A stretch of 6,852 nucleotides of DNA from Moraxella equi (lineage in GTDB: Bacteria > Pseudomonadota > Gammaproteobacteria > Pseudomonadales > Moraxellaceae). The stretch is taken from positions 1-6,852 of the forward strand of contig NZ_MXAP01000058.1 in the NCBI RefSeq assembly GCF_002027555.1, in the 5' to 3' direction. The notes beneath the pieces are model-generated. The model saw nothing but the letters and a program-made list of their open reading frames with translations. It did not search any database and was not told where the DNA came from. Shown piece after piece: positions 6,201 through 6,852 of the stretch; position 1 is the first letter of the stretch; each line of letters starts with the position of its first letter. The translations under genes and the position numbers were made by a program.

Positions 6201-6847
6201 TCGGTATGACCCTGCACAGGATATTCCACGCCCACAAAGCTGTGTTCTAAGGGCTGACTGATTTCCATTTTGACGACCGTTTTGGCAAAGGTTTTTTCAC
6301 CCGCATAAAAAGTGCGTTCTTCGCTCGACACGCTGATGACTTTGATGTATTGCTCCGCTTGCTCATAGCCTTTTTTGTCTTGTCTTAGGCAATAGACATC
6401 ACCCACCAAAGGCAATGGCTCACCCACGCTTTGATAAGCCTGCACAATACGGCTATTCTTAGACTGCGTGGACATCAAAGTCATGCGAGACTCAATCGTT
6501 GCCACGCTGTACGCCTCCACCGCTTTGACCATCTCGCCTCGCACCTCACCAAATTTGCCTGCACGGGTCAAGAGATACGACACGCTAGGGTCTTTGGGTG
6601 GTTTGGTGATGGCGGTGTATGCTCCCAAAAGCGGTTCGTCATCGGCACGCTGTACGCCTGCATACACAAGGCGGGTCATCATGCCACCATTAATGCGTTG
6701 GATTGAGGAAATGGGGTCAAACAGCTCATTATCCGCCCCTGTCAGTGGCGTGCCCAGTGCCAAGCCACCGCCGTCATCGTTGTCGGTGAGGCGTTCAGAG
6801 GGGTAGATTTTTAAGTCGGATTTGTTGAGTTTGGTGCGTTTTGTCAT
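3266..6847 (-). CDS. Very large modular phage tail/baseplate-associated structural protein
   Basis: 1193 aa from ATG 6847 to TAA 3268-3266. The start is 5 nt from the window edge, so its ribosome site is not visible. Residues 1-270 hold a conserved N-terminal part, including 'VADAGQYYGVKPIV' (226-239) and 'LVPTTQSE' (258-265), which I recall from large prophage proteins. Residues about 300-985 are beta-rich modules with recurring turns such as VDYTAGLISL (336-345), IDYSTGELIL (763-772) and WDYDLEAGSITW (972-983). A Gly/Ser/Thr/His linker at 571-592 splits the array. Residues about 1055-1172 form a conserved C-terminal domain: NWTNIWQDT (1055-1063), WLIKFTSSSQFELYG (1092-1106), INPATKKPYFTIP (1124-1136), RFNTWGTLMPVW (1153-1164). 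There is no signal peptide, membrane helix or catalytic motif. The ends match a family usually left as hypothetical phage protein; a role as a tail-tip or baseplate scaffold is inferred from size, modules and neighbours. Confidence 0.95.
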   Translation of the reverse strand: MTKRTKLNKSDLKIYPSERLTDNDDGGGLALGTPLTGADNELFDPISSIQRINGGMMTRLVYAGVQRADDEPLLGAYTAITKPPKDPSVSYLLTRAGKFGEVRGEMVKAVEAYSVATIESRMTLMSTQSKNSRIVQAYQSVGEPLPLVGDVYCLRQDKKGYEQAEQYIKVISVSSEERTFYAGEKTFAKTVVKMEISQPLEHSFVGVEYPVQGHTDAPCKIRETHVADAGQYYGVKPIVKAIKANMMTVQVPSLMEKLVPTTQSETLLSDLSASGVSAVLFDGSSESLTLSINSTQNSLYTGSPILPNTLVISTNGDNITDVDGTLMQSGQAVGVVDYTAGLISLNSMYVRVVSFTPASVADVVSDTAKILVSENTQSYNYIVNLPTPSTVMVQYRSQGKWYKLTQGEQTHGSISLNPQTGTLSITCRELPDIGSAIVIYWGSSATFIKRANLVPVVKSVISLPTTPDPSSITLSWAGGRATVNAQGVISGDVTGQYRDGVLLLDKAISGVTVGYNTGDKVSQNHPTPVRDLQGKINLTVGDFVAGSLVITYPLTVEGYDEIALGAVITATGRKGGNTTSTGGGSHGTHGAGTLFATLYDDGKGNLVDNTGKQFGTVAGGVATFNPDTTVSIPKARYQKTKIGEQVHSQTATKFVGLEVSWGAKTYQDIYRTSFAGFDYVPAGATLASNAVITASFYDTHPASAKSESVAVGTSLVFTVGAGELIVPNSLRFTMNGKSYFDKDGGIYTSLNTATGGADKVGSIDYSTGELILSDPIGAVMVQSLTTSVNAPRTDGISFITPSAPIRPASLTISATTLDGKKISATANAKGEFEGEYISGLVDVEYGLASVKFGKWVAVAGNEGEDWYNADAVVDGKIFKPTHVFSSSITYSTVAYSYLPVDSTTIRIDTVRLPQDGRVPIFRRGDTILITNSLKQALGSAHQAGQTIQLDRTDLDRLCITDSTGKAVNAELWDYDLEAGSITWTSPLDLSDYALPLFATCTWEEKNRIHGVDIDGTLTLIFPIKRDYPLEDTYVASVLIGGNLQVRASVPFTQRNWTNIWQDTRIGDEPLNRLNVKDYPIVLTDDGAIDEKWLIKFTSSSQFELYGQTLGFVLKTDTLQDLAPINPATKKPYFTIPREAFGADTPWSVQEVVRFNTWGTLMPVWVICAVQPSADNPKGSDGYTQVLFGDTTEV
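5072..5137 (-). other. Gly/Ser/Thr/His-rich linker inside the giant protein
   Basis: Codes residues 571-592 (TGRKGGNTTSTGGGSHGTHG plus AG). About two fifths of the residues are Gly, with two His. It is predicted to be flexible and unstructured and separates the N-terminal set of beta modules from the second set. It may be a junction where modules were joined. Confidence 0.55.
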
Positions 6848-6852
6848 GTTAT

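Overview
This window holds part of a phage or prophage tail gene cassette. All five genes that I can support lie on the minus strand, so transcription runs from the right edge to the left. Coding density is about 99%. There is no tRNA, rRNA, CRISPR array, transposase or host housekeeping gene. The short gaps, overlapping reading frames and Shine-Dalgarno sites inside upstream genes indicate one polycistronic late operon.

Layout in transcription order. (1) 6847-3266: a very large structural protein of 1193 aa, with conserved ends and a middle built from loosely repeated beta-rich modules. (2) 3244-2438: a 268-aa protein with an N-terminal signature that I recognise from many proteobacterial prophages. 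(3) 2437-2093: a 114-aa protein with a carboxypeptidase-regulatory (transthyretin-like) fold pattern. (4) 2105-282: a 607-aa protein whose C-terminal half resembles baseplate or tail hub proteins; its N-terminal half carries duplicated 'SDxLPL' boxes around a His/Cys/Trp-rich insert. (5) 224 to beyond position 1: a small protein cut by the window edge. The only non-coding stretch is a 57-bp AT-rich gap (225-281). It contains a near-consensus sigma70-type promoter pointing rightward, antisense to gene 4.

Working model (inference): the five products form or decorate the distal end of a tail. The hub-like protein would be the core, the small genes accessory tip proteins, and the giant protein a baseplate or tip scaffold. 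No lysis, capsid or packaging gene is present, so the virion type cannot be fixed. The gene set resembles those I recall from Mu-like or siphovirus-like prophages of Gammaproteobacteria and Betaproteobacteria.

Host: base composition is mixed, from about 28% GC in one 60-bp patch to about 60% in another, and typically near half. The codon style would fit a Moraxellaceae host (Moraxella or similar). I saw no perfect Neisseria or Pasteurellaceae DNA-uptake sequence. The host assignment is low confidence.
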